Source: JAFEDN01 sp963795715
Lineage (GTDB): Bacteria; Pseudomonadota; Gammaproteobacteria; Coxiellales; Coxiellaceae
Length of the DNA: 64,000 bases
Assembly (NCBI GenBank): GCA_963795715.1
Contig: CAWCIY010000002.1
Span: forward strand, 1,178,001-1,242,000
Direction: 5' to 3'
The notes beneath the pieces were generated by a model that was not told the origin of the DNA, made no database searches, and saw only the letters and a list, made by a program, of their open reading frames with translations. Position numbers and translations under genes: made by a program. Position 1 is the stretch's first letter, and each line of letters starts with the position of its first letter. Below, in pieces: positions 24,521-33,221 of the stretch.

Positions 24521-25756
24521 TCATGACGCGGGGGGGGGGGTATTTTTTTCGAGATCTTTTAATAAATCTTTCATATAATTCTCAGAAATAAAATATTTTT
24601 CTCTATTGGTTTCAACATTCGATTTCATAATGACTATGGGTGCACCATAAGGCATGCGTCCAGTATGTATATAATTATCAGGAACTTCGATTCTGATATA
24701 ATGAAGTATAGCTGTAATCATAGATTTATTAAAAGTAATAGAAAATTTTTTTGCAGGACAAGAACGTGTCCCCGTTCCAAATGGTATATATTGCTTTTTC
24801 CTTAATTCTAGAGATGATGCATCGCTTAACCGTTCATCCCATCTTTCTGGCCTAAATTCATATGGCCTATCCCAATACATAGTGTGGCATTTAAGGAAAT
24901 TTAAAAGAACTTGGGTGCCACGATCTAATTGGTTACCATTGATAATGGTTTTTTCTGAAACTTCCCTTACCGCTATTCCGAATAAAGGATAGAGTCTTAG
25001 TGATTCTTTTAATGTAAAATCTAAGTAATCATTATTTTCTATCAATTTCCAAGAAGGAAACGTTGAAAGAGTTTTTGAAAAACTAATTAATTTTTCCATA
25101 ACGTATGGGTTTTGCGCTGCTGCAATCAATGTGTGGCTTGTGCACTCCGTAGACTGAATAATACCTGTATAAAAAATTACTGTCGTTAGATGGAGCGCGA
25201 GAATTTTCTTATCTGGAAATATTGTTAATAATTCATATAATGGATCTAGGCACGTCAGCTCTTCAATTTGTTTGAGTAAGTCTTTATACAATTTTTTTCT
25301 TTTAGCGCAGGAACGTAACGTTGTTCCTTTGACAGTGTTGTGAAAATTCTCCGTTGCCTGTAAATAAATATTGTATTGATAGCTAGTTATTTCCCGCTTA
25401 AAAACAAGTTCGTACAATACTTTTAAAACAATCGGTCGACATATATTTAAAATATTAGTAGAATATACATCTTGTTTAATTGTCTGAAAAAAATCTTTTA
25501 CATATTTAAAAACGAGTCCGCATACAGTATCGTCGTCAAACGACGCTAGTAATTTAGCAGTAACAAAACTAAGTTTCTTATATAAATTGTCAGTTTCGAT
25601 ACTTTCTTGATGAACTTTTCCGCTTGGCCAATGATAGAATCTAATAGCTTCCCTAAAATAACCTGATCCACGTTGTTGTAAACTCGCATTTTGCAAAATT
25701 TTTGAAATTTCTTCAGGATGTATGTCTTTGTTAGGAATTTCTATCTTTTTTTTCAT
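24521..25756 (-). CDS. Cytochrome P450-like protein
   Basis: 411 aa, normal for a soluble bacterial P450. Visible motifs: the K-helix ExxR in TLKESLRLYP (near residue 250), the PERW meander (EFRPERWDERL), and the heme-ligand loop FGTGTRSCPAKKF with Cys333. Two departures from the usual pattern: the I-helix oxygen-binding motif reads STECTS instead of (A/G)GxDTT, and the residue two after the Cys is Ala instead of Gly. The last codons contain a run of 11 C (24530-24540), encoding TPPPAS just before the stop, so slippage would change the C-terminus. Redox partners are not nearby. The substrate is unknown. Confidence 0.87.
   Translation of the reverse strand: MKKKIEIPNKDIHPEEISKILQNASLQQRGSGYFREAIRFYHWPSGKVHQESIETDNLYKKLSFVTAKLLASFDDDTVCGLVFKYVKDFFQTIKQDVYSTNILNICRPIVLKVLYELVFKREITSYQYNIYLQATENFHNTVKGTTLRSCAKRKKLYKDLLKQIEELTCLDPLYELLTIFPDKKILALHLTTVIFYTGIIQSTECTSHTLIAAAQNPYVMEKLISFSKTLSTFPSWKLIENNDYLDFTLKESLRLYPLFGIAVREVSEKTIINGNQLDRGTQVLLNFLKCHTMYWDRPYEFRPERWDERLSDASSLELRKKQYIPFGTGTRSCPAKKFSITFNKSMITAILHYIRIEVPDNYIHTGRMPYGAPIVIMKSNVETNREKYFISENYMKDLLKDLEKNTPPPAS
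24530..24540. repeat. Homopolymeric G/C tract (11 bases) at the 3' end of the P450 gene
   Basis: Eleven G on the plus strand (C on the coding strand) in a strongly AT-rich setting. Such tracts slip during replication; here a change of length would replace the last three residues and move the stop codon. Confidence 0.9.
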
Positions 25757-25915
25757 AAAACCCCAGTTATTTTTGAACTGAATCTGATCAGAAGGACAAA
25801 GAAAAAATAATTTCGATACTCTAAATATAGATTGTTTTTAAGAATTTGTTTAATATTATTGATAGTTCTTTAAATGAATATAGTGAAATATTTTGAATAA
25901 AAAACACTAATTGTA

Positions 25916-26260
25916 AGATGACATTGAACGTATTCGACAGGCTCTTAAGCTGAAAAGCATGATAGTGTTAGGTCACTCCGGTAATTCTTATATTGCCTTA
26001 GAGTATGCAAAAAAATATTCTCGGTATGTATCTCATGTGGTTATGGTGGGTATCGCTCCCAACTTAAGTCCCGCAGGCAAGGCAGAAGCCGAGCATATTG
26101 GCAAGACAGTGTAGGTCCAGAAGGCAAAGCCGCAATGGAACGGAATATGCGGAGATGTTCTGACGAACAATTAGCTCAGCTACCGCCGGATCAGAGTTTT
26201 ATTCAACGATATTTACGCGACACTCCTCGCACAACGTTTTTCCTCATAAAATTCACCTTC
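25916..26260 (+). pseudogene. Alpha/beta hydrolase fragment, frameshifted
   Basis: The frame starting DDIERIRQALKLKSMIVLGH contains the nucleophile elbow GHSGNS followed by YIALEYAKKY, as in proline-iminopeptidase-like alpha/beta hydrolases. It is interrupted by a TAG near 26114; a shifted frame continues with GPEGKAAMERNMRRCSDEQL and SFIQRYLRDTPR. No start codon or upstream strand of the fold remains, so it is an internal fragment. Confidence 0.75.
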
Positions 26261-26441
26261 TTGTTGGGTTAGGTGAATTATTGGTCAACGTTGGGTTTTA
26301 GTCTCCTAAAAATAGCTTCTTTAGTTAGGTTTAACACCGGTCAATTCGCGCTTCCCTAACAAATTCGAAAAATTAAGAAAATTTTAAGCTTTATAAGCCA
26401 TAATCTATAAATAATTAAAATATATAATATTAGATAAACAA

Positions 26442-27707
26442 ATGAAAAATTTGATTGAACGAATAACTCAAGTATATAAAGAACTTTCTACAGAATTAAC
26501 GGATTCAAAAAGTTTAACCGAAATTAATCTTCCTAAAAACTTAACGCAAGCTTTAGGTGGTAAAACACAAGGACAAATCTCTTTAATATTAAATAATATA
26601 TTGCCAATTTTAAATTATATTCAAAAAAATGATTCTCTATTAGAGAAAAGATTATCAACAGGCTCAGCAATACGCATACATAAAACTAAAACAAAAAGTC
26701 AATTTAACTTCCAAATTATACAAGATAATGGCAAATATCTAATAGCCATCAGTTATAAACGAAAAGTTACTGATTGGTTTGTCAAAGGCGGAACTAAAAA
26801 AGTAAAAGAAGCGCTGGTATTGGAAGTGGATGGAGAAAATATAAGATGGTTTAAGGCTGTAGATTTAGTGCTTCGTGGCCGCGATAATATAAAGGCGGGC
26901 ATCCTGGAAGCAGAGATAACAGCAGCGGTTCCGACTAAAAACGTCCAAAAAATATATCTGGGAGCTTCATATACTGATAAAAATGGTACGGAAAAATTAT
27001 CTTTAATCTCCGAGTACGCTCAAGGAGGAGACTTACGTTCAATCGTTTGGAATGATAAAGGAAACGACCTTTCTTTTATAAATATTTTTTTTCTTTGTTA
27101 TGGGATTACAGCAAATATACATGAATTACACCAAAATAAAATCACTCATGGTGATTATCATATCGGAAATATCTTTTTATATCCCACTGAGTCTAAAGAA
27201 CTTAAAGAACTAATCTTTCGCCCAGTAACTGCAGATTTGGAAAAGGCACAGATAAAAATTATGGCCCCCGACGAAGTGAAAAAGGATATAGAGGAAATAG
27301 GTAACTCCATGGAGTATGTCCTTAACTCTAGTAAATTAATGACTGAAAAACGATATCATCCAAGTCAAAAACCATACTTGGAAGATTTAAAAATAATGAT
27401 GAGAAACGTTTCTAGCTCTAAATTTAAAGACGCTGATTCAATCGTCAATAAATTAAATGAGGTTGTTCAGGAGATGGTTAAAAATAAAGTAGAAAGCGCC
27501 GAAATATTAGCGGAATTAGTAAGACAACATTATACACAATCCTTTTTAAACTTGCCTCCGCAACCTAAACCTACAGTTGTAGCCACTCTTACCACGACAG
27601 CGAGTTACAGAGTCCCAGGATTAGGAGGAACAACCTCTCAATCTAACTCAAGTCAGTTAACATCAACTTTAAACCGGCTATTTCAAATGTTTTTACCAGC
27701 ATCTTAA
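26442..27707 (+). CDS. Divergent protein-kinase-fold protein, effector candidate
   Basis: 421 aa. Residues about 80-300 follow a kinase fold: a beta-rich N-lobe (SQFNFQIIQDNGKYLIAI), hinge-like LISEYAQGGDLRS, a catalytic loop HGDYHIGNIFLYP (about 236-248, corresponding to HRDxxxxN), and a metal-binding segment TADLEKA (about 263, corresponding to DFG). The His-Gly-Asp-x-His-x-x-Asn form is common to aminoglycoside/choline-kinase-like and some effector kinases. The C-terminus has a helical and Ser/Thr-rich tail ending PAS. No signal peptide. Lying in a decay zone yet intact suggests selection. Phosphorylation of a host or bacterial protein is possible; the substrate is unknown. Confidence 0.75.
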   Translation: MKNLIERITQVYKELSTELTDSKSLTEINLPKNLTQALGGKTQGQISLILNNILPILNYIQKNDSLLEKRLSTGSAIRIHKTKTKSQFNFQIIQDNGKYLIAISYKRKVTDWFVKGGTKKVKEALVLEVDGENIRWFKAVDLVLRGRDNIKAGILEAEITAAVPTKNVQKIYLGASYTDKNGTEKLSLISEYAQGGDLRSIVWNDKGNDLSFINIFFLCYGITANIHELHQNKITHGDYHIGNIFLYPTESKELKELIFRPVTADLEKAQIKIMAPDEVKKDIEEIGNSMEYVLNSSKLMTEKRYHPSQKPYLEDLKIMMRNVSSSKFKDADSIVNKLNEVVQEMVKNKVESAEILAELVRQHYTQSFLNLPPQPKPTVVATLTTTASYRVPGLGGTTSQSNSSQLTSTLNRLFQMFLPAS

Positions 27708-27775
27708 TCGTGCTACAGGTAAAGTGAAAGCATCAAACAAAGTTAAAATATAATGACAAAGCAAGAGAGTGTGCG

Positions 27776-28588
27776 TCAGATCCGGCGACCGGCCAAAAAC
27801 AGTGTCGTGTGCATTGCCAAAATAAAATTTTTGGACATCCCCACGATGGTACCAAAAACTGCGACTCCAATTAGGCTACCCACCTGGCTCACCGTATTTA
27901 AAATGGCTGCTGCAATACCCGAATATTTTGACGTTACTGAATGAATGGCAGCAAATGTCATTGCGGGTGTCGCGAAGGAAACATCAAAACCAATCACTAA
28001 AAACGGTAACATAATCCTTAGCGGTGCTTTTCTAAAAGCTCTGGGGCTTTTCTGAAACCGGGTTTTAAAAGCATCATTGAAACGCCGAATCGATTGAAAA
28101 CCTGAGCTAAAAGCAATTTCGGTGATAGGAAGAGTAGATTGGTCCAGCAAATTTTTGGCAATATCCAGTTTCTTGGACATCAAAATTGCCGATGGACTCA
28201 CACCGACGTGTTGCTGAAATAATTCTCGAAGCCAGCGTTCACCCACACCTAATTTCGCAGCTAATTCACTGACCGAGAATTCTTCAGTAGCAAAGCAATC
28301 CATCAGCCGAATAGCCTGTTGAATTATCGCCGATGTTCCCATCCAAGCCGTAGAACCTGGAGCTGTTTCCGGCCGGCAACGCAAACAGGAGGGTCTAAAT
28401 CCAGCCTCCTCCGCCTGAGCTGCGTGGGTAAAAAACTCCAAGTTCTTCAATTGGGCTTTTCGAGCAGAGCAAATGGGCCGGCAGTAAATCATGGTGGTTT
28501 TAACGGCTACAAAAAATTGCCCATCAAACCGGGAATCGCGAGCCAAATGGGCACGATAAAACTCTTCTTTGTTATAAACTGAATTCAT
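27776..28588 (-). CDS. In-frame chimera: Ada/AraC-type DNA repair regulator fused to MFS C-terminus
   Basis: 270 aa. Residues 1-80 are the Ada methylphosphotriester domain with the Zn/methyl-acceptor cysteines (MIYCRPIC ... PSCLRCRPE); residues 85-188 are an AraC-type HTH (SVSELAAKLGVGERWLRELF, ITEIAFSSGFQSIRRFNDAF). At residue 188 (near 28,023) the sequence switches to a transporter: LPFLVIGFDVSFATPAMTFA and NTVSQVGSLIGVAVFGTIV, the last helices of a DHA2 drug transporter. The fusion is in frame and probably arose by a deletion between two genes. The Ada part could still bind DNA; the membrane tail would be odd, so the product may be non-functional. Confidence 0.8.
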   Translation of the reverse strand: MNSVYNKEEFYRAHLARDSRFDGQFFVAVKTTMIYCRPICSARKAQLKNLEFFTHAAQAEEAGFRPSCLRCRPETAPGSTAWMGTSAIIQQAIRLMDCFATEEFSVSELAAKLGVGERWLRELFQQHVGVSPSAILMSKKLDIAKNLLDQSTLPITEIAFSSGFQSIRRFNDAFKTRFQKSPRAFRKAPLRIMLPFLVIGFDVSFATPAMTFAAIHSVTSKYSGIAAAILNTVSQVGSLIGVAVFGTIVGMSKNFILAMHTTLFLAGRRI

Positions 28589-28684
28589 TCGCCTATGATA
28601 TCACCAAAAATTGAATAAACTCGCCAAAATCGGAGGTTAATTTTAGGCATAATTTCGTTGACAATTGTTAGGCCAGAGTAGCAA

Positions 28685-29077
28685 TTGTCTTATCAACGGG
28701 ATATCTTAAACGCATTACGCACCAATCCTGACAACTTAAAGCCAGGTCAAGTACAATTGCGAGATCAGTATTTTAGGCATCAACCCGCTATCGTTGCCGT
28801 TTATGCCTTTAAACAAAAATTACATCAACTTTTAGGCAAAATTGCTACGGGAATTGATCCTCGTGCCGAGAAACAGACCGCCGAACTACATGCCACTACG
28901 CTAGATCAATTATTCAACGACTACATCAAAGCTCGCAGGGAATTAAAACCCAGAACGCTGTACGATTACCGCCGAGGGCGTTTAAGTGAGGAATTAGGCA
29001 AAGGGTTTGCCTTTGTTGCTCGACAAAAATATTTACGAGTAGAGGGCGAGGATTACTTTGTTGATTTTATCAATTGA
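28685..29077 (+). pseudogene. Mosaic of ISL3 transposase, integrase and YhcG-nuclease fragments
   Basis: One open frame made of three unrelated pieces: DILNALRTNPDNLKPGQVQL with AVYAFKQKLHQLL, as in ISL3-type transposases; ATGIDPRAEKQTAELHATTL with DYIKARRELKPRTLYDYRR, as in the N-terminal and SAM-like domains of tyrosine integrases; and LGKGFAFVARQKYLRVEGED, the conserved C-terminus of YhcG/DUF1016 nucleases. No piece is complete. The fragment marks a hotspot where several elements were deleted into each other. Confidence 0.75.
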
Positions 29078-29144
29078 ATTCTCTTGTTTAGTAAGACCAA
29101 TTTCCAAAGGAAGGAATCAAACAAAACTCCTTAAACTGACGCAA

Positions 29145-32100
29145 TTACTGAATGACGCAGACTCCAAATTTACAGAAAACAGAGTCACCACTGACTGGCT
29201 GTTGGGGCATGGTCGGCGGGAAATTAATCATGCTACTTCCATCAAAAATAACCTTGCCGTTAAAAAATACGGGATTAGTGACATCAATTTGTGAATTTTG
29301 CAGAGCAGATAAGCCAATGGTATTACCGGCTAAAATGGACTGGTCAAAGGTGACAACCGTCCTTGGGCCGCCATTCGAATCCACGGCTATCCCCGTATCA
29401 TTAAATAGTACTTTAGATTGTGAGATGGCGGCGCTCGTCTCTCCAAAACTGTCGATTCCGATCCCACCAGCAGCAACGACTATACTACTGCCGATAGCCG
29501 TTGTAGTATTTTTGATAAAATTGGATTGGGTGATATCTATCATCATATTACCAAAATTATCCGTCGCCAATCCGCCCGCTGCAAATATGAATGAATTATT
29601 GGCTACGATAGTATTTCCAAAGAAACTAGAACGGTCTATACCCAGAGTCATGTCGCCAATGTTCTCAATTGCCAATCCACCGGCTGAACCCATGCCCGTG
29701 CCCGATGTTGCAGTGACTGTATTCCAGGAAAAACTGGAGCGGTCTATATTCAGCGCCATGCTACTGGAACCAGCATTTAAGACAGCGAATCCACCGGCCG
29801 CTTCTAGGCTTGAATTCGTCGCCATAGTATTGTTCTTAGAGAAACTAGACTGATTGACATCCAGCGTCATACTACCGTCAGAGTTAACAACAGCCAATCC
29901 ACCGGACGTCGTTAGGCTTGTATTCGTGACGGTGACATCATTCGCTGAGAATCTAGACTGATTGATATCGAACGTCATGCTGCCGCCTAAGTTACCAACA
30001 GCCAATCCGCCAGCCGCCAGCATGGATGACGCTGTTGAAACCTTATTCGCAGAAAAACTAGATTGATTGACATCCAGCGTCATGTTGCCGATCTGGTTAC
30101 CAATAGCCAATCCACCGGCTGCAATGGTGCTTGAGAGTGAATCGGTGAGTGTGAAATTATTCTCAAAGAAAATAGACCGATTAATATTCAAGTCCATGTT
30201 GCCAAAGTTTTCAATAGCCAATCCGCCGCCCGTCTCTAGGGTTGTATTCGTTGCGATGATAGCGTTCTGAGAGAAACTAGACCGGTTTATATCGAAGTTC
30301 ATGGTATCGCCAAAGTTAACAGCCGCCAATCCACCAGCCGAAAACATGAATGAATCCGTTAATGTGACGGCATTGCCGTTGAAAAAGGACCGGTTTATAT
30401 TCAGCGTCATTTCAGTCCTATCGTTTTCAGCCGCCAATCCGCCGGCTGTATCGATGCTTGAACCCGTTGCCGTTATCACATTGTTATCGAAAATGGACCA
30501 GTCTATATTCAGGGCCATATTAGTGCCCGCGTTGTTAATAGCAGCCAATCCACCGGCGGCTGCTATGCTTGAATTCGTCGCTACGACATCATTCGCAAAG
30601 AAACTAGACCGATTGATATCCACTGTCATGTTGTTTCCGCGATCGTTATCTATCGCTAATCCACCCAATACAGCTATGCTTGAATCCGTTGCTGTTAAAA
30701 CATTGTCGTAGAAAGCGGATCCATCAATATCCACCGTCATGTTGCTGCCGCGGCTGTTATCTATCGCTAACCCACCGGCTGCATTGGTGGCAACATTATT
30801 CATCAATATGACATTATTACCGTAGAAACTAGAGCGGTCTATATCCAACATCATATTACCCATATTGGAAATAGCCAAGCCACCAGCCACGGATATGCCT
30901 GAATTCGTTGCTGTTATCGCATTGTCGTAGAAAGCGGACTGGTTTACCCGCAGCGTCATATTATTTCCTTCGTTCTCAATCGCTAATCCGCCGGCCGGCC
31001 CCATAACTGGGATAACTCCCATTGTGCTAGCCCCCACAATAGTATTCTCAAAGAAATTAGACCGGTTGATATCCACCTCCATATTTCCGCCTCTTGAGTT
31101 TAGAATGGCTACTCCCCCTGCGCCCTCCAAGACTGAATCTGTTGCGGTTATAGTATTGAGATAGAAATTAGACCGGTCTATATCCACCTTCATGTTGCCA
31201 AGGTTACCAATAGCCAATCCGCCGACTGCTTCTAAACCAGAATCCGTGGTTGTGATATTATTCCCAAAGAAATTGGACTGGTTTATATCCAGAGTCATAT
31301 TACCACTATCATTTACAGCAGCTAATCCACCCGCAAAAATACGTATAAAACTTGAATTGTTAAATGTCTTGCTGTTATTAGCAATGTCCGATTCATTGAT
31401 AAATAAATTTAAAGAACCCCCTCCGTTATTCACGGCAGCAATTCCGCCTTCCGCATTCTGTGCAGTCAGTTCGCCGTCGCCGGTGTTGTCGCTGATCAAC
31501 GAATGCGAAATCGTCACATTGAGCGTGCCGGCCCCGGAATTCAAGAGATCAATGCCGTCAGCAAACCATTTCACATCCACATCGTTGATTTCCACCGCCT
31601 GATCTTTGCTACCTGCATAATCCACCCAAATGCCGGCATGGCTTCCCTGATTTGAACCATGCAGCATTAAATCATTCAAGGAATCATGGATGTCGCTGGA
31701 AGGAATTGCAAATCCACCCTCAGAAAAACTAATCATCGGCCGATTTGCACCAAAAGCCGTCTGTTTGAAATTATTTTGCCGGCCAAAAAGCTGATCATTG
31801 TCCAATACGAGGTAATTGGGATCGCTCGAACCATAGACCGCATAATAGTTACCGGAATTAATATAAAAATTAACATTATTTTTGGCATTGGCGTCATCAA
31901 TATTGGCCTGAGTCATGTTGACATACGGCGCTTCATAAGTGCCCTCGCCCTGCGCGCCGCCGTCTGCACCGAGTGCGGAGCCAGGAGGGACAAAAAAGGA
32001 AATATTCGATAATTCTAATACACCGGATTGAACTATTTGTTCTTGATGCACCACGGGCTCACCCGTATGCGAACCGCCAGCGACACCAATCAAACTGCGT

Positions 32101-32942
32101 TGGACGGGATCGACCAAACGTGCTTTTAAGTCTCCTTGCCAATACGGCAGAGTATGACGGCCGCCGAACCAAAACGTTAAACCGCCCTTGAGGGTATTGT
32201 GGTACTGACTATCATAAGCTTCGCTAAACATTGCGCTGAAATAGTTGTTGATGGGGACTTGCAATCTCAGGGTCCCGCCGCCGATTTTGTCTGTAGACTT
32301 CGGCGCAAAATAATATCCTCCGACATAAATTTCTGAATTGCGAAAGGGTAAATGGAAGCCGATTTGGCCGTCCCCTCCCCAACCGGTCGAATCAAAGGTA
32401 TTGACCAGCGCATCATATTGGTTATGGCCCGCGAAACTAATTTGACTGAAATTACCATCTTGATCGGCAAATTCTGTGCCATTCTGTATTTGCTGCCGGC
32501 TGACCGGAATATACAGGTTGGCGCTTAAATCGATGAGAGCACCTAATCGTTCCAACCCGGGACTGACAAACCAAAAGTGATTGCCATCATTGACGTGATT
32601 GTAGTCTCCGAAGATGTAGGCCCCGAGGATACCGGCGTCGGGAGATATCAACCAGCGCCCGCCGCCGCCGATACTAGCGGTGTATTCGCTGGGGCCGCTG
32701 TGATAATAGATTTGCGGGTCGACGTAGAAAAATTGCTGCGATTGGCCAAAGACCGGCACCATGACATCGCCCATTCCGGTCCAACCATTGCCGCCGTATC
32801 CGTAGAGCGAAACGCCGGGTAACAGAGGAGCGATTACCGGTATGGAAGCAGGTTCAGGGCCGCCGGCAAATCCGATACTCAGGGCAGTGCACCCGCCAAT
32901 CAACAATAATCCTTTCCGAATATGGCTTGAGAATTGAGGCAT
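29145..32942 (-). CDS. Inverse-autotransporter-like surface protein with beta-helix repeats
   Basis: 1265 aa from the ATG at 32942, which has AAGGAGCG just upstream (an earlier in-frame ATG at 32969 lacks one). A signal peptide (LLLIGGCTALSIGFAGG) is followed by a barrel-like domain of about 260 residues (LYGYGGNGWTGMGDVMVPVF, YVDPQIYYH, ENHFWFVSPG-like, YVGGYYFAPKS, GGLTFWFGG), the pattern of intimin/invasin-type N-terminal translocators. A right-handed beta-helix passenger follows: about 18 repeats of 34-40 residues, typically NMTLDINQSSFxxNxxTATN..AGGLAIxN. The C-terminus ends SVFCKFGVCVIQ with two cysteines. Probably an outer-membrane adhesin with its passenger outside the cell. Confidence 0.8.
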   Translation of the reverse strand: MPQFSSHIRKGLLLIGGCTALSIGFAGGPEPASIPVIAPLLPGVSLYGYGGNGWTGMGDVMVPVFGQSQQFFYVDPQIYYHSGPSEYTASIGGGGRWLISPDAGILGAYIFGDYNHVNDGNHFWFVSPGLERLGALIDLSANLYIPVSRQQIQNGTEFADQDGNFSQISFAGHNQYDALVNTFDSTGWGGDGQIGFHLPFRNSEIYVGGYYFAPKSTDKIGGGTLRLQVPINNYFSAMFSEAYDSQYHNTLKGGLTFWFGGRHTLPYWQGDLKARLVDPVQRSLIGVAGGSHTGEPVVHQEQIVQSGVLELSNISFFVPPGSALGADGGAQGEGTYEAPYVNMTQANIDDANAKNNVNFYINSGNYYAVYGSSDPNYLVLDNDQLFGRQNNFKQTAFGANRPMISFSEGGFAIPSSDIHDSLNDLMLHGSNQGSHAGIWVDYAGSKDQAVEINDVDVKWFADGIDLLNSGAGTLNVTISHSLISDNTGDGELTAQNAEGGIAAVNNGGGSLNLFINESDIANNSKTFNNSSFIRIFAGGLAAVNDSGNMTLDINQSNFFGNNITTTDSGLEAVGGLAIGNLGNMKVDIDRSNFYLNTITATDSVLEGAGGVAILNSRGGNMEVDINRSNFFENTIVGASTMGVIPVMGPAGGLAIENEGNNMTLRVNQSAFYDNAITATNSGISVAGGLAISNMGNMMLDIDRSSFYGNNVILMNNVATNAAGGLAIDNSRGSNMTVDIDGSAFYDNVLTATDSSIAVLGGLAIDNDRGNNMTVDINRSSFFANDVVATNSSIAAAGGLAAINNAGTNMALNIDWSIFDNNVITATGSSIDTAGGLAAENDRTEMTLNINRSFFNGNAVTLTDSFMFSAGGLAAVNFGDTMNFDINRSSFSQNAIIATNTTLETGGGLAIENFGNMDLNINRSIFFENNFTLTDSLSSTIAAGGLAIGNQIGNMTLDVNQSSFSANKVSTASSMLAAGGLAVGNLGGSMTFDINQSRFSANDVTVTNTSLTTSGGLAVVNSDGSMTLDVNQSSFSKNNTMATNSSLEAAGGFAVLNAGSSSMALNIDRSSFSWNTVTATSGTGMGSAGGLAIENIGDMTLGIDRSSFFGNTIVANNSFIFAAGGLATDNFGNMMIDITQSNFIKNTTTAIGSSIVVAAGGIGIDSFGETSAAISQSKVLFNDTGIAVDSNGGPRTVVTFDQSILAGNTIGLSALQNSQIDVTNPVFFNGKVIFDGSSMINFPPTMPQQPVSGDSVFCKFGVCVIQ
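29400..31400. repeat. Tandem repeats encoding the adhesin passenger
   Basis: About 18 degenerate units of 105-120 bp on the minus strand encode the beta-helix repeats. Several neighbouring units are close to identical over 30-40 bases, so copy number could vary by recombination. The repeats produce long but spurious open frames on the opposite strand. Confidence 0.85.
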
Positions 32943-33221
32943 ATTTTCGCTCCTTGAAAATGGAAGCACTATCTTATGCCGCCTTACTATTTAAGGCAAC
33001 CTTGCCTAAAGGGGCGGAGCGTAAATTTACCTCTTCATCGCAATTAGATTGGAAAACAAATCGCGGGCTTTTGAATGTGTTTTCTTGAGCAATTGGAAAC
33101 GAGAGAGGCCGATTAACCCATCACCGCAACTGGTACTTGTGGTCTCATTGACTTTTATATGATCTGCATATATAAAGCTCAGATCATATTTTAATCGTAG
33201 CACATAGAAGGCAGAAATATC

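Noticed and set aside
29152..31602. Long plus-strand open frames (up to 233 aa) with NPPA repeats
   Set aside because: They are antisense to the beta-helix repeats of the adhesin; the opposite strand has the signal peptide, ribosome binding site and repeat logic.
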